Below, in pieces: positions 1 to 8,091 of a stretch of 64,000 nt of DNA (the stretch's first letter is position 1; the number at the start of each line of letters is the position of its first letter). The stretch lies in NCBI GenBank assembly GCA_963422745.1, contig OY730477.1, positions 2,728,001 to 2,792,000 on the forward strand, read 5' to 3'. The translations under genes were made by a program, and so were the position numbers. The DNA comes from G963422745 sp963422745. Its GTDB lineage: Bacteria > Actinomycetota > Acidimicrobiia > Acidimicrobiales > Aldehydirespiratoraceae. The notes beneath the pieces are model-generated. The model was given only the letters and a program-made list of their open reading frames with translations. It had not been told where the DNA came from and did not search any database.

Positions 1-156
1 TTCACCACTGCGTTTGTGTATCGCAACCACCGACGGCTCCTCAAGGACTATCCCCTCCCCACGTACGTAAACCAGGGTGTTGGCAGTACCGAGATCAACA
101 GCCATGTCACGGCCCACGACAGCACCGAAGGTTGAGAGTAAAGAGCCAGCAACCAT
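1..156 (-). CDS. mreB: MreB rod-shape actin homologue, 5' end only (cut by the window edge)
   Basis: The reverse complement gives 52 residues from an ATG at 156 and stays open to the window edge. Residues 18-45 carry the phosphate-1 region of MreB (DLGTANTLVYVRGEGIV, then EEPSVVAI), which binds ATP in the actin fold. MreB polymerises under the inner face of the membrane and guides lateral wall synthesis. The first 16 residues form a short hydrophobic/amphipathic extension (VAGSLLSTFGAVVG), possibly the membrane-binding helix. It is the last gene in view of the clp-folC-ndk run, 83 bp downstream of ndk and in the same direction. Confidence 0.9.
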   Translation of the reverse strand, partial: MVAGSLLSTFGAVVGRDMAVDLGTANTLVYVRGEGIVLEEPSVVAIHKRSGE

Positions 157-239
157 AGAGCGCCTCACGTACGATTCGAGCCGGGGCGACGAAGGATGCG
201 TTTCCCCGATGTGGGGATGATTCTAGTCATGGTAAGTCA

Positions 240-653
240 TCAGGATGCAAGACCAGGGAAGAATATCGGGATTTCCCTTGCCGCCGAAGACGCCGAATCG
301 GAGCCATGGACCAGGTTCTCGGTCGTGATCATGGCAAGATCACCGCGGATAGTGCCCGCAGCCGCTTTGAGCGGGTCTGTGGCACCGATCATGGCGCGGA
401 CCACTTTCCAGGTGTCATGAGGACCTTGGAGAACTGCCACCAGGGACGGACCCCGGCTCATGAACGCGACAAGCTCGTCGTAGAAGTCCTTGTTGGCATG
501 CTCGTCATAGTGACGGCTCAGGGTATCGTGGTTGAGGGTGCGCATTTCAGCTGCGGCTATGGTAAAACCCTTGCGCTCAAACCGACCTAGAATCTCACCG
601 ACAAGTCCGCGTTCCACCGCGTCCGGCTTGCAGATCACCAAGGTGCGGTTCAT
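240..653 (-). CDS. ndk: Nucleoside diphosphate kinase
   Basis: A 137-residue cytosolic enzyme that moves the gamma phosphate of ATP to other NDPs through a phosphohistidine. The start MNRTLVICKPDAVERGLVGE is the canonical Ndk N-terminus, so I take the ATG at 653 rather than the in-frame start nine codons upstream. The catalytic histidine lies in NLVHGSDS near residue 116. Length is normal for the family. It lies 53 bp after folC and 83 bp before mreB, all on one strand, so co-transcription is likely. Confidence 0.96.
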   Translation of the reverse strand: MNRTLVICKPDAVERGLVGEILGRFERKGFTIAAAEMRTLNHDTLSRHYDEHANKDFYDELVAFMSRGPSLVAVLQGPHDTWKVVRAMIGATDPLKAAAGTIRGDLAMITTENLVHGSDSASSAAREIPIFFPGLAS

Positions 654-706
654 GTCATGCCAGGCTATCAACGACACCACCGAGACGGTCGGCCGAATCA
701 GGCTGG

Positions 707-2002
707 CTAATGTTCCTCAACGATACTGCGGACCGCTCCGGCCAAGGAGTTGGATCCTGCAACCACCACCATGTCCATACTCTCCGCTTGGGCCAGCGCG
801 TACTCCACAGCCGCGTGGACATCGTGCACCGGTTCGGCAGCGCCACCCGACACGGCCACAGCCCGCGCCAGATCACCGGCGCTCACACCACGAGCGGTGG
901 GTGCCTTGGTGGTGATCGTCAAGTGGCAATCCGACACCCGCATAGCCTTTAGCACAGCTGCCGGGTCACGGCCGTCCTGCATGCCCACCACCAGGAATCG
1001 ACGACCTGCTCCGAAGTCGTCCAGCGAATCGGCCAGGGCTTGCGCCGCAGCAACATTGTGGGCTGTGTCAATCACCACCAACGGAGAGCGGTGGATCACC
1101 TCAAGACGGCCCGGGATGTTGATATCAGCGAACGCTTCAGTCAGCGGCTCATCGGGCAAGGCGATGTCCAGGAACTCCTCAACGGCCACGATGGCCGTCA
1201 AGGCGTTGTCACCTTGATGAGCGCCGTGAAGCCGCACGAACACATCTTCGTGGTAGGCCCTCGGTGTACGAACACTTACAAGTCGGCCGCCAACGGCAAG
1301 GCGGTTAGCGGTTAGGTCAAAGTCGGCACCTCTTATCACGGCACGGGTAGGACCCTCAGCCAGGAAGATCTTGACGAGTTCGGGAGCTGTCTCACCGAGT
1401 ACCAAAGAGGAATTGGACTCGATGATTCCTGCTTTCTCGTGTGCGATCTCCCGCTCCCAGCCCGGCAGGCCCAGACTGTGGTCAAGTGAGACGTTGGTTA
1501 TCACCGCCACCTGAGCCTGCACGACATTTGTAGCGTCGTAACGTCCAAGCATGCCCACCTCGACGACAGCCACATCAACGGCCTCATCCGCGAAAGCCAG
1601 CAGAGCAGCGCCGGTCAGGGTCTCAAACCAGGTGACGTCGACGATCTCTTCGGAGACCTTGACAGCACGAGCGATTGTCCCGATCGTGGATCCCAAGAAC
1701 TCGTCGTCGATCAATGATCCGGCGATTCGGATGCGTTCGTTAATCTGTTCCAGATGAGGGCTCGAGTATGTGCCAACCCTTAGACCCATTTCGGTCAGCA
1801 GCGCCTCGATCATCTTGCAGGTTGAGCTCTTGCCGTTCGTTCCCGTGACATGCAGCACCGGGTAACACAGATGCGGATCGCCCAAGGCACCCATGAGACG
1901 CCGCATCGGTTCGACCGACAGACCCTCAATTGCCCCCGCGCGCGGCATGATCTCGTAGTCGATTAGCGAGTCAAGATGATCAAGCGCTTCCTGGTGGCGC
2001 AT
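707..2002 (-). CDS. folC: Bifunctional folylpolyglutamate / dihydrofolate synthase
   Basis: A 431-residue Mur-ligase-fold enzyme that adds glutamates to folates with ATP. It shows the P-loop VTGTNGKSST near residue 53, followed by the family signature SSPHLEQINERIRI, and the C-terminal Mur ligase domain (DTAHNVAAAQAL). Length fits the family. It starts 11 bp after the clpX stop, so it is probably translated from the same message. The related valS gene that often sits between clpX and folC in actinobacteria is not here. Confidence 0.95.
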   Translation of the reverse strand: MRHQEALDHLDSLIDYEIMPRAGAIEGLSVEPMRRLMGALGDPHLCYPVLHVTGTNGKSSTCKMIEALLTEMGLRVGTYSSPHLEQINERIRIAGSLIDDEFLGSTIGTIARAVKVSEEIVDVTWFETLTGAALLAFADEAVDVAVVEVGMLGRYDATNVVQAQVAVITNVSLDHSLGLPGWEREIAHEKAGIIESNSSLVLGETAPELVKIFLAEGPTRAVIRGADFDLTANRLAVGGRLVSVRTPRAYHEDVFVRLHGAHQGDNALTAIVAVEEFLDIALPDEPLTEAFADINIPGRLEVIHRSPLVVIDTAHNVAAAQALADSLDDFGAGRRFLVVGMQDGRDPAAVLKAMRVSDCHLTITTKAPTARGVSAGDLARAVAVSGGAAEPVHDVHAAVEYALAQAESMDMVVVAGSNSLAGAVRSIVEEH

Positions 2003-2013
2003 TCCGGAGAGCT

Positions 2014-3270
2014 TTAGCTCGCCCGCCGGCCCTCAACGGTGGTGATAATCGTGGGCTGGGCGTCTGTCTGTACGGACTCCGCAGTGACAATCACCTTCTC
2101 AACATCTTGGCGACCGGGGATGTCGTACATCACGTCCATCAACGTCTCTTCCAGAATTGCCCGCAGCCCTCGCGCACCGGTGTTGCGCTTAATTGCCTCA
2201 TCGGCAACTGCTTCGAGCGCGTTCGGGGCGTACTCAAGAGAAACGCCTTCGAATTCAAGGATCCTGTGATATTGGCGGGTAAGGGCATTGCGTGGCTCGG
2301 TGAGGATCTCGATCAGCAAGTCACGCTCAAGGTGACTAACCGCGCCGACCACCGGTAACCGCCCAACGAACTCGGGGATCAACCCGAACTTGGTGAGATC
2401 CTCCGGCATCACCTCTTGGAATATGGCACCAAGGTCCTTGTTCTCGGGCCGACGGATATCGGCCCCGAAACCTACACCGCGTGTTCCAACGCGGTTTTCG
2501 ACGATTTTCTCCACACCTGCGAACGCCCCACCGCAAATAAACAAGATGTTGGTCGTATCGATCTGAAGGAATTCCTGATGCGGGTGTTTACGACCTCCCT
2601 GCGGGGGTACAGCCGCGTTGGTACCCTCGAGAATCTTCAGCAAAGCCTGTTGGACTCCCTCACCGGAGACATCACGGGTGATAGACGGGTTTTCGCCCTT
2701 GCGGGCCACCTTGTCGATCTCGTCGATGTAAATAATCCCGGTCTCGGCTTTCTTGACGTCGTAGTCGGCGGCTTGGATGAGCTTGAGGAGTATGTTCTCG
2801 ACGTCTTCACCCACATATCCCGCCTCGGTCAAAGCGGTAGCGTCAACGATGGAGAACGGAACGCTGAGCATGCGTGCCAGTGTCTGCGCCATAAGGGTCT
2901 TGCCGCATCCAGTGGGACCGATCAGCAATATGTTGGACTTGGCCAACTCAACGTCGTCATTATCGACGCTGGTTCCCACCCTGATCCGCTTGTAGTGGTT
3001 GTAAACAGCCACGGAGAGGATCCGTTTGGCTTGGTGCTGACCTACTACATAGTGGCTAAGGAATTCATATATCTCCCGTGGCGTGGGCAATTCGCCCATT
3101 ACCGTGCCGGATCGGTCGGTCAGCTCCTCCTCGATGATCTCGTTGCACAATTCAATGCACTCATCGCATATGTAGACCCCGGGGCCAGCGATCAGCTTCT
3201 TCACCTGTTTTTGGTTCTTGCCGCAAAATGAGCAAGTCAGGAGTTCGGGGCCTTCTCCGAATTTCGCCAT
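2014..3270 (-). CDS. clpX: ATP-dependent Clp protease, ATP-binding subunit ClpX
   Basis: A 418-residue AAA+ unfoldase that recognises tagged proteins and feeds them to ClpP. The N-terminal zinc-binding domain is visible (C13, C16, C35, C38). Walker A is GPTGCGKT, Walker B is IIYIDEIDK, and the sensor/arginine region and C-terminal small domain are complete. It lies 15 bp after clpP in the order tig-clpP-clpX, the standard bacterial arrangement. Confidence 0.98.
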   Translation of the reverse strand: MAKFGEGPELLTCSFCGKNQKQVKKLIAGPGVYICDECIELCNEIIEEELTDRSGTVMGELPTPREIYEFLSHYVVGQHQAKRILSVAVYNHYKRIRVGTSVDNDDVELAKSNILLIGPTGCGKTLMAQTLARMLSVPFSIVDATALTEAGYVGEDVENILLKLIQAADYDVKKAETGIIYIDEIDKVARKGENPSITRDVSGEGVQQALLKILEGTNAAVPPQGGRKHPHQEFLQIDTTNILFICGGAFAGVEKIVENRVGTRGVGFGADIRRPENKDLGAIFQEVMPEDLTKFGLIPEFVGRLPVVGAVSHLERDLLIEILTEPRNALTRQYHRILEFEGVSLEYAPNALEAVADEAIKRNTGARGLRAILEETLMDVMYDIPGRQDVEKVIVTAESVQTDAQPTIITTVEGRRAS

Positions 3271-3285
3271 GCTTGCCCCCTCCCG

Positions 3286-3927
3286 TCAGCCGATAGCCGT
3301 GATTGTGCTCGTTTGTTCAACGCCCAGGCTACGGCTATCGATCACCTCGTCGATGATTCCGTACTCCTTGGCCTGAGCGGCGGTCATAACGAAGTCACGG
3401 TCTGTGTCGGCCGCGATCTTCTCGATTGACTGACCGGTGTGCGCAGCCAAGACCCCTTCGAGTGAAACCTTAAGCCGGGCTATCTCCGCTGCGATCAACT
3501 CAATGTCGGAAGCCTGACCGGAAGCACCGGCGTACGGCTGGTGGATGAGAATGCGCGCATGGGGCAGTGCTAACCGCTTGCCCTTGGTCCCCGCAGCAAG
3601 CAATACCGCCGCGGCGGAGGCCGCCTGCCCGAAGCAAATCGTGGTTATGTCTGGCTTGATGTAAGACATTGTGTCGTAGACCGCGAACAACGCGTTGATA
3701 TCGCCGCCCGGGGAGTTGATGTAGAGGTTGATGTCCTTGTCGGGGTTCTCGGACTCAAGGTGCAACAACTGTGCGCAGATCAGATTGGCGACGGTGTCGT
3801 CTATCGGTGTTCCCAGGAAGATGATGTTCTCTTTCAGCAAGCGGCTGTAGAGATCAAACGCTCTCTCACCACGGTTGGTTTGTTCAACGACAGTGGGTAC
3901 CAGGTAGTTGCGCGGATCAATATGCAT
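3286..3927 (-). CDS. clpP: ATP-dependent Clp protease proteolytic subunit ClpP
   Basis: A 213-residue serine peptidase. The catalytic Ser is S104 in GQAASAAAVLL and the His is H129 in RILIHQP, with the Asp near residue 178. Its ATG overlaps the tig stop codon by one base (TGATG), which suggests translational coupling. Actinobacteria often carry two tandem clpP genes; only one is present here, so either a second copy lies elsewhere or this lineage has a single ClpP. Confidence 0.98.
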   Translation of the reverse strand: MHIDPRNYLVPTVVEQTNRGERAFDLYSRLLKENIIFLGTPIDDTVANLICAQLLHLESENPDKDINLYINSPGGDINALFAVYDTMSYIKPDITTICFGQAASAAAVLLAAGTKGKRLALPHARILIHQPYAGASGQASDIELIAAEIARLKVSLEGVLAAHTGQSIEKIAADTDRDFVMTAAQAKEYGIIDEVIDSRSLGVEQTSTITAIG

Positions 3928-5336
3928 CAGGTTCCCTCGGCATCTTGGTGGTCTGAATCGTAAGCAGGATCGCCCAGTTTGTCCGAAATCGGACCGACCG
4001 TGGTGGATGATTCTTGTGGATCATCGTCGTGGCTGGAATCGAGGAGTTCACTTCGGTCGATTGCCTCACCATCAGCATCAACAATCTCGACCCGTTCCAT
4101 CAGCCAGTTAAGCGCCATCTCTTTGGCGAGGTCGGCACGAACGTCCGACAAGCGACCCGACTTCGTTAAAGCAGCCCTGAACTTCGCAGCCTCGCCAGGA
4201 CCTGCCACCTTTGCCAGATATGCGTCGAGTTCGGATTCGGCGGGTTCCAGGCCTTCAAACTCGGCAACATGGCGTAGTGCCAAGTCGACCGTGACAGCCT
4301 GAATGGCCGGTTCACGGAACTTTTCGCGCAGGGACTCGGTGGTTTCGTTAATGGAGGCGAGATAATCGTCGAGTTCAACGCTTTCACGATCCAAGTTAGC
4401 CATCATAGAATCCCAGCGGTTGTCGATCTCGCTGTCCACCAGTGCTTCGGGTACTTCGTCGGTGACCAATTCAGCGAGTCTGTTGACCGTGGCTTGCACC
4501 ATCTCCCTACGCGACATATCGACGAAGATGCTGCGGAGGCGGTCCTCGGTGTCGCTGCGGAACTTCTCGACATCAGCGAACTCGGTGTGGTCCTGCACCC
4601 AGGCGTCGTCGAGTTCGGGTAACACCTCCTCGGCCACTTCACCGACGACGACCTTGAACTGGATCAATTCATCGCCTTGGGCCGGAGCTGCCTCAAACTC
4701 CAAGGAGTCGCCAGCCGATGCCCCCGTAAGGTGTTCATCCAGCACACCTCCGACCGCACCATCTCCGACGCGGTAGTCATAGTCCGAAGTGGTGAGATCC
4801 GGCACCTCCGAGCCGTTCTGAACAGCGGTGACATCGATCGTTACGTGGTCACCGACCTCCGCCGGGCGATCCACCTCAAACAGTTCGGCATACTGACGGC
4901 GCATCTGATCGATCCGTTCGTCGACCACCTCCGCCGACGGTTCCGGCCTGGGGATCTCGATCCGAATACCCTCGTAACCCGCGGCGTTGACAGCCGGACG
5001 GATTTCCACGACAGCGTTGAAACAAACAGGCCCTTCCTGCTCGCCAGCGATGATCTCGATCTCCGGCGCGGTGATCGCGTCAACGTCGTGTTCAATGACA
5101 GCCTTGGTGTAGTACTCCGGCATCGCCTCCCGAAGCGCCTCCGCACGTCCGATTCCGGCGCCGAGCCTGGCCTCCAGCAGACGCCGAGGAGCTTTGCCGG
5201 GACGGAATCCCGGCACGCGGAATTCCTTGGCGATCCGCCTGAAGGCAACATCAATGTGCCTGTCGAATTCCGCTTCGTCAACCTCAACGGACAGCTTGAC
5301 CCTGTTGTCATCCAAGGTCTGCAAGGTGCTTCTCAT
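3927..5336 (-). CDS. tig: Trigger factor, ribosome-associated chaperone / peptidyl-prolyl isomerase
   Basis: I start at MRSTLQTLDDNRVKLSVEVD (ATG at 5336); an in-frame ATG two codons upstream is also possible. The open frame extends further upstream but would then run into the tRNA gene. The 469-residue product has the ribosome-binding signature GFRPGKAPRRLLEAR near residue 44, a central FKBP-type PPIase region, and a long helical C-terminal domain ending in an acidic tail. It heads the tig-clpP-clpX run and overlaps clpP by one base. Confidence 0.95.
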   Translation of the reverse strand: MRSTLQTLDDNRVKLSVEVDEAEFDRHIDVAFRRIAKEFRVPGFRPGKAPRRLLEARLGAGIGRAEALREAMPEYYTKAVIEHDVDAITAPEIEIIAGEQEGPVCFNAVVEIRPAVNAAGYEGIRIEIPRPEPSAEVVDERIDQMRRQYAELFEVDRPAEVGDHVTIDVTAVQNGSEVPDLTTSDYDYRVGDGAVGGVLDEHLTGASAGDSLEFEAAPAQGDELIQFKVVVGEVAEEVLPELDDAWVQDHTEFADVEKFRSDTEDRLRSIFVDMSRREMVQATVNRLAELVTDEVPEALVDSEIDNRWDSMMANLDRESVELDDYLASINETTESLREKFREPAIQAVTVDLALRHVAEFEGLEPAESELDAYLAKVAGPGEAAKFRAALTKSGRLSDVRADLAKEMALNWLMERVEIVDADGEAIDRSELLDSSHDDDPQESSTTVGPISDKLGDPAYDSDHQDAEGT

Positions 5337-5411
5337 TGTCATGGAGCCTAACGGTAAGCGGGTAAGCCCCCCGACCCGGTAGCGACCGACGGCCGGTAGA
5401 GTTCTTCGGAC

Positions 5412-5483
5412 GCGGGCGTAGTTCAATGGTTAGAACCTCAGCCTTCCAAGCTGATGATGGGAGTTCGATTCTCCTCGCCCGCT
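5412..5483 (+). tRNA. tRNA-Gly (anticodon UCC)
   Basis: A 72-nt cloverleaf. The acceptor stem is GCGGGCG paired with CGCCCGC, perfect over 7 bp. The D stem is GTTC/GAAC, the anticodon stem TCAGC/GCTGA encloses the loop CTTCCAA (anticodon TCC), and the T arm is GGGAG-TTCGATT-CTCCT. The discriminator is T and CCA is not encoded. It is divergent from tig, 75 bp away, and followed directly by a repeat array. Confidence 0.95.
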
Positions 5484-5492
5484 CCCCTAGCG

Positions 5493-5847
5493 TGACACCA
5501 CGCTGCATCTTGTCTTCCCTACTACGTGGATAGGTGCCCTCATGCAGGTGCCAGCGTGACACCACGCTGCGTCTTGTCTTACCGCGTTGAGGGAGATGAT
5601 GGGCACCTGCTCCCCCAAATTGACACCAAACTTCAGGGCGTTGATAGCACGTCGTTCACTGTGCCTTCTAACCGCACCCCCCACTTGACACCACGCAGCG
5701 TCTCACCCCACCAGTTTCGACACAGGCGAGCGATCACTTGCACCCCTACAGTGAAACCACGTTACATCCAGTGCTCCCGCGTCAAGGGCGTTGATGCGCA
5801 CCATCTCCCCAACCTGACACCACGCAGCGTCTCGCCATCTCCTAGCT
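5493..5847. repeat. Degenerate tandem repeat, about 64-bp period, six units
   Basis: Units begin with TGACACCACGC or close variants at 5493, 5557, 5621, 5686, 5752 and 5815, i.e. spacings of 64, 64, 65, 66 and 63 bp. The first half of each unit carries ACCACGC[A/T]GCGTCT; the second half has a weaker block resembling GATGGGCACC followed by a C-run. Unit 3 is the most diverged. The last unit runs into the stop codon of the xanthine dehydrogenase gene at 5842. The array fills the whole spacer between the tRNA and that gene; I see no coding sequence in it. Confidence 0.8.
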
Positions 5848-8091
5848 TGACAGCGCCGCCAGCACCCGGGAGGGGCTCAACGGGAACGAGTCGAACCACA
5901 CCCCCGTCGCGTCATGCAAAGCGGCCACAACCGCTGGCGCGTAGGTGATCATCGGCATCTCGGCCATTCCACGAGCGCCCCAGGGTCCCAGCGGATCCGC
6001 CAACTCGACGATTACCGGCTCAACCTCGGCGGGTACGTCACCTATCCCGGGAATCAAGTATGTGCTGAGCCGCGGGTTGCGGATCCTGCCCTCGTGCATG
6101 CGCAGGTCCTCGCTCATCACATAACCGTGCCCTTGGGCGATAGCACCGTGAATCTGCCCGACCACCAGTTCGGGGTTGATCGCCTTGCCGACGTCATGCG
6201 CAGATACAACACGATGAACGACTACCTGACCGGTTTCGATGTCAACGGTGAGATCAACAGCCTGTGCCACATAGCCGTAGGCAAAGTTGGGATGTCCCGC
6301 ACCGGTTTCGGGATCCAGAGCTTCAGTGGGCGGTGGTGTGAATCGAAAACTTGCCTCAGCCGGTCGCTGCCCATCAATCCAAGCCTTGGTCGCCTCCTCG
6401 GCGGCTCCGAGGATCGCATTGCCCGCCATCCAGGTGAGCCTTGAAGCCGAAGCCGAGCCGGAATCCCCCGATGTGGCGGTGTCTGAAAAGGAGCACCGCA
6501 CGTCGTCGACAGATATTTCCAACGCAGTCGCGGCCATCTGCGCGAACACCGTGTGGGCACCCTGGCCGACATCGGCTCCTGCGTGATACAGATCCGCACT
6601 CGACGGGTGCTCGTCGTCGGGCCCACCGTGCAAGACGATTCGGGCTTCGCAGCGTTCCGGGAATCCGAACGAGAAACCCACATTCTTTAGCGAACAAGCG
6701 AATCCACGACCCGCCCGCAATGGATCCGGCCTTGACGGGTGCGCTCCGGACCCGGGTCGAAGCGTCCGATAAGAACTGAACGGTTTCGCGCTCGGTGGTT
6801 CGGTGACACGATCTGCGCAGGCTTCGACCACCTCACGCAACGTGACCACCGCAGGCAGTGGCCTTCGGGTCACGGTCAGCTGTCCGTCGCTCAGCAGATT
6901 CCTGCGACGCATATCGATCGGGTCCAGATTGAGAGCGACAGCGAGCTTGTTCATCTGAGTTTCAGCAGCGAATGCAGCTTGCGGGGCTCCGAAACCCCGA
7001 AAGGCACCGCCGGGAACGGTGTTGGTGTAGACAGCTCGGCTGTCGATTTGGGCATTCGGCACGTAGTAGGGCCCGGACTGGCCGAGATGGCAATTGCCGA
7101 GCACCTTGTTCGAGGTGTAGTTGTAAGCCCCGGCATCAAGCACCGCGGTACTTTGCACCGCAACGATCATGCCGTTGGCGTCGGCACCCCAACGGCAGCG
7201 GATTCGGCCGCGATGGCGTTTGTGGTGCCCGACGATCGACTCCTCGCGTGACCACACCGTGCCGACTGGACGGCTTTCGCCCTGTGCATGAAGTCGCTTG
7301 GCGGCCAAGGCAAGCACGATCTGCACCGACATGTCTTCTCGACCACCGAACGCACCCCCGATCGCCGGGTAGATCACCCGCACATCTTCGGCCGGCAGGT
7401 CCAAGGCATGCGCGATCTGTGAGCGGTCCTCATGAGCCCACTGTCCCGCGATCTCGACGGTGACCCGCCCTTGGGCATCCACGTAGGCCAAACCTGCTTC
7501 GGGCTGGAGGTATGCGTGTTCTTGATGGGGAAGCTGGTAGTCGCCGGTCACCTCCACAGCCGCGCTATCCCACCCGGCCTTCATATCACCTTTGCGGATC
7601 TGCAAGCTGTAGTAGGCGTTGGTGTGGTGAAGATTCTCAGGATGGATGAGCGGAGCGTCCACAGCCAAGGCTTGCTCAATGTCTTCAACTACCCGCAGCG
7701 GACTCCACGTCGCCCGAATCAACTCACCGGCATAATCGGCCTGCTCAGGCGTCTCGGCAACGACCACCGCCAGATGATCTGCCTCCCAGCGGCTCACATC
7801 GCTGGGAACGGAGCTGCGCGGGCACTGGTTTACCCCGATCAGAACCGGCTGATCGACCATGGTCAGGCCGTATTCGTTGACGGGAACTGCCTGGGCGGTA
7901 ATGACATCGCGAACGCCTGGAGCGTTTCGCGCAGCAGCTATATCAAGGCTCACCAGCCGGGCATGAGGCTGGTTCGTGAACACCACCTTGGCCCAGAGTG
8001 CCTCTGCCGGGATACGGTCGCCGGGAAACTCAGCTGTGCCGGTGACCTTGGCTGCTGCGTCGGTGCGCGCTATTGACGAGCCGACGCTCAC
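5842..8091 (-). CDS. Xanthine dehydrogenase family, molybdopterin-binding subunit
   Basis: A 749-residue large subunit of a molybdenum hydroxylase. The N-terminal a/b-hammerhead domain (SSIARTDAAAKVTGTAEFPG) is followed by the Mo-cofactor motifs GGAFGGREDMS and GGAFRGFGAPQ, and by the C-terminal GARGMAEMPM with the expected catalytic Glu. It lacks the CO dehydrogenase motif AYRCSFR, so it should hydroxylate an organic substrate such as a purine, aldehyde or aromatic heterocycle; which one cannot be told. I use the GTG at 8091, which overlaps the stop of the upstream FAD/2Fe-2S gene (GTGA) and fits the family N-terminus. Confidence 0.9.
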   Translation of the reverse strand: MSVGSSIARTDAAAKVTGTAEFPGDRIPAEALWAKVVFTNQPHARLVSLDIAAARNAPGVRDVITAQAVPVNEYGLTMVDQPVLIGVNQCPRSSVPSDVSRWEADHLAVVVAETPEQADYAGELIRATWSPLRVVEDIEQALAVDAPLIHPENLHHTNAYYSLQIRKGDMKAGWDSAAVEVTGDYQLPHQEHAYLQPEAGLAYVDAQGRVTVEIAGQWAHEDRSQIAHALDLPAEDVRVIYPAIGGAFGGREDMSVQIVLALAAKRLHAQGESRPVGTVWSREESIVGHHKRHRGRIRCRWGADANGMIVAVQSTAVLDAGAYNYTSNKVLGNCHLGQSGPYYVPNAQIDSRAVYTNTVPGGAFRGFGAPQAAFAAETQMNKLAVALNLDPIDMRRRNLLSDGQLTVTRRPLPAVVTLREVVEACADRVTEPPSAKPFSSYRTLRPGSGAHPSRPDPLRAGRGFACSLKNVGFSFGFPERCEARIVLHGGPDDEHPSSADLYHAGADVGQGAHTVFAQMAATALEISVDDVRCSFSDTATSGDSGSASASRLTWMAGNAILGAAEEATKAWIDGQRPAEASFRFTPPPTEALDPETGAGHPNFAYGYVAQAVDLTVDIETGQVVVHRVVSAHDVGKAINPELVVGQIHGAIAQGHGYVMSEDLRMHEGRIRNPRLSTYLIPGIGDVPAEVEPVIVELADPLGPWGARGMAEMPMITYAPAVVAALHDATGVWFDSFPLSPSRVLAALSS

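Noticed and set aside
2416..3231. A 271-residue plus-strand frame inside clpX
   Set aside because: Antisense shadow of a highly conserved gene.
5842..8091. A second CO dehydrogenase large subunit
   Set aside because: The active-site loop is GAFRGFGAPQ, not AYRCSFR, so it belongs to the xanthine dehydrogenase type.
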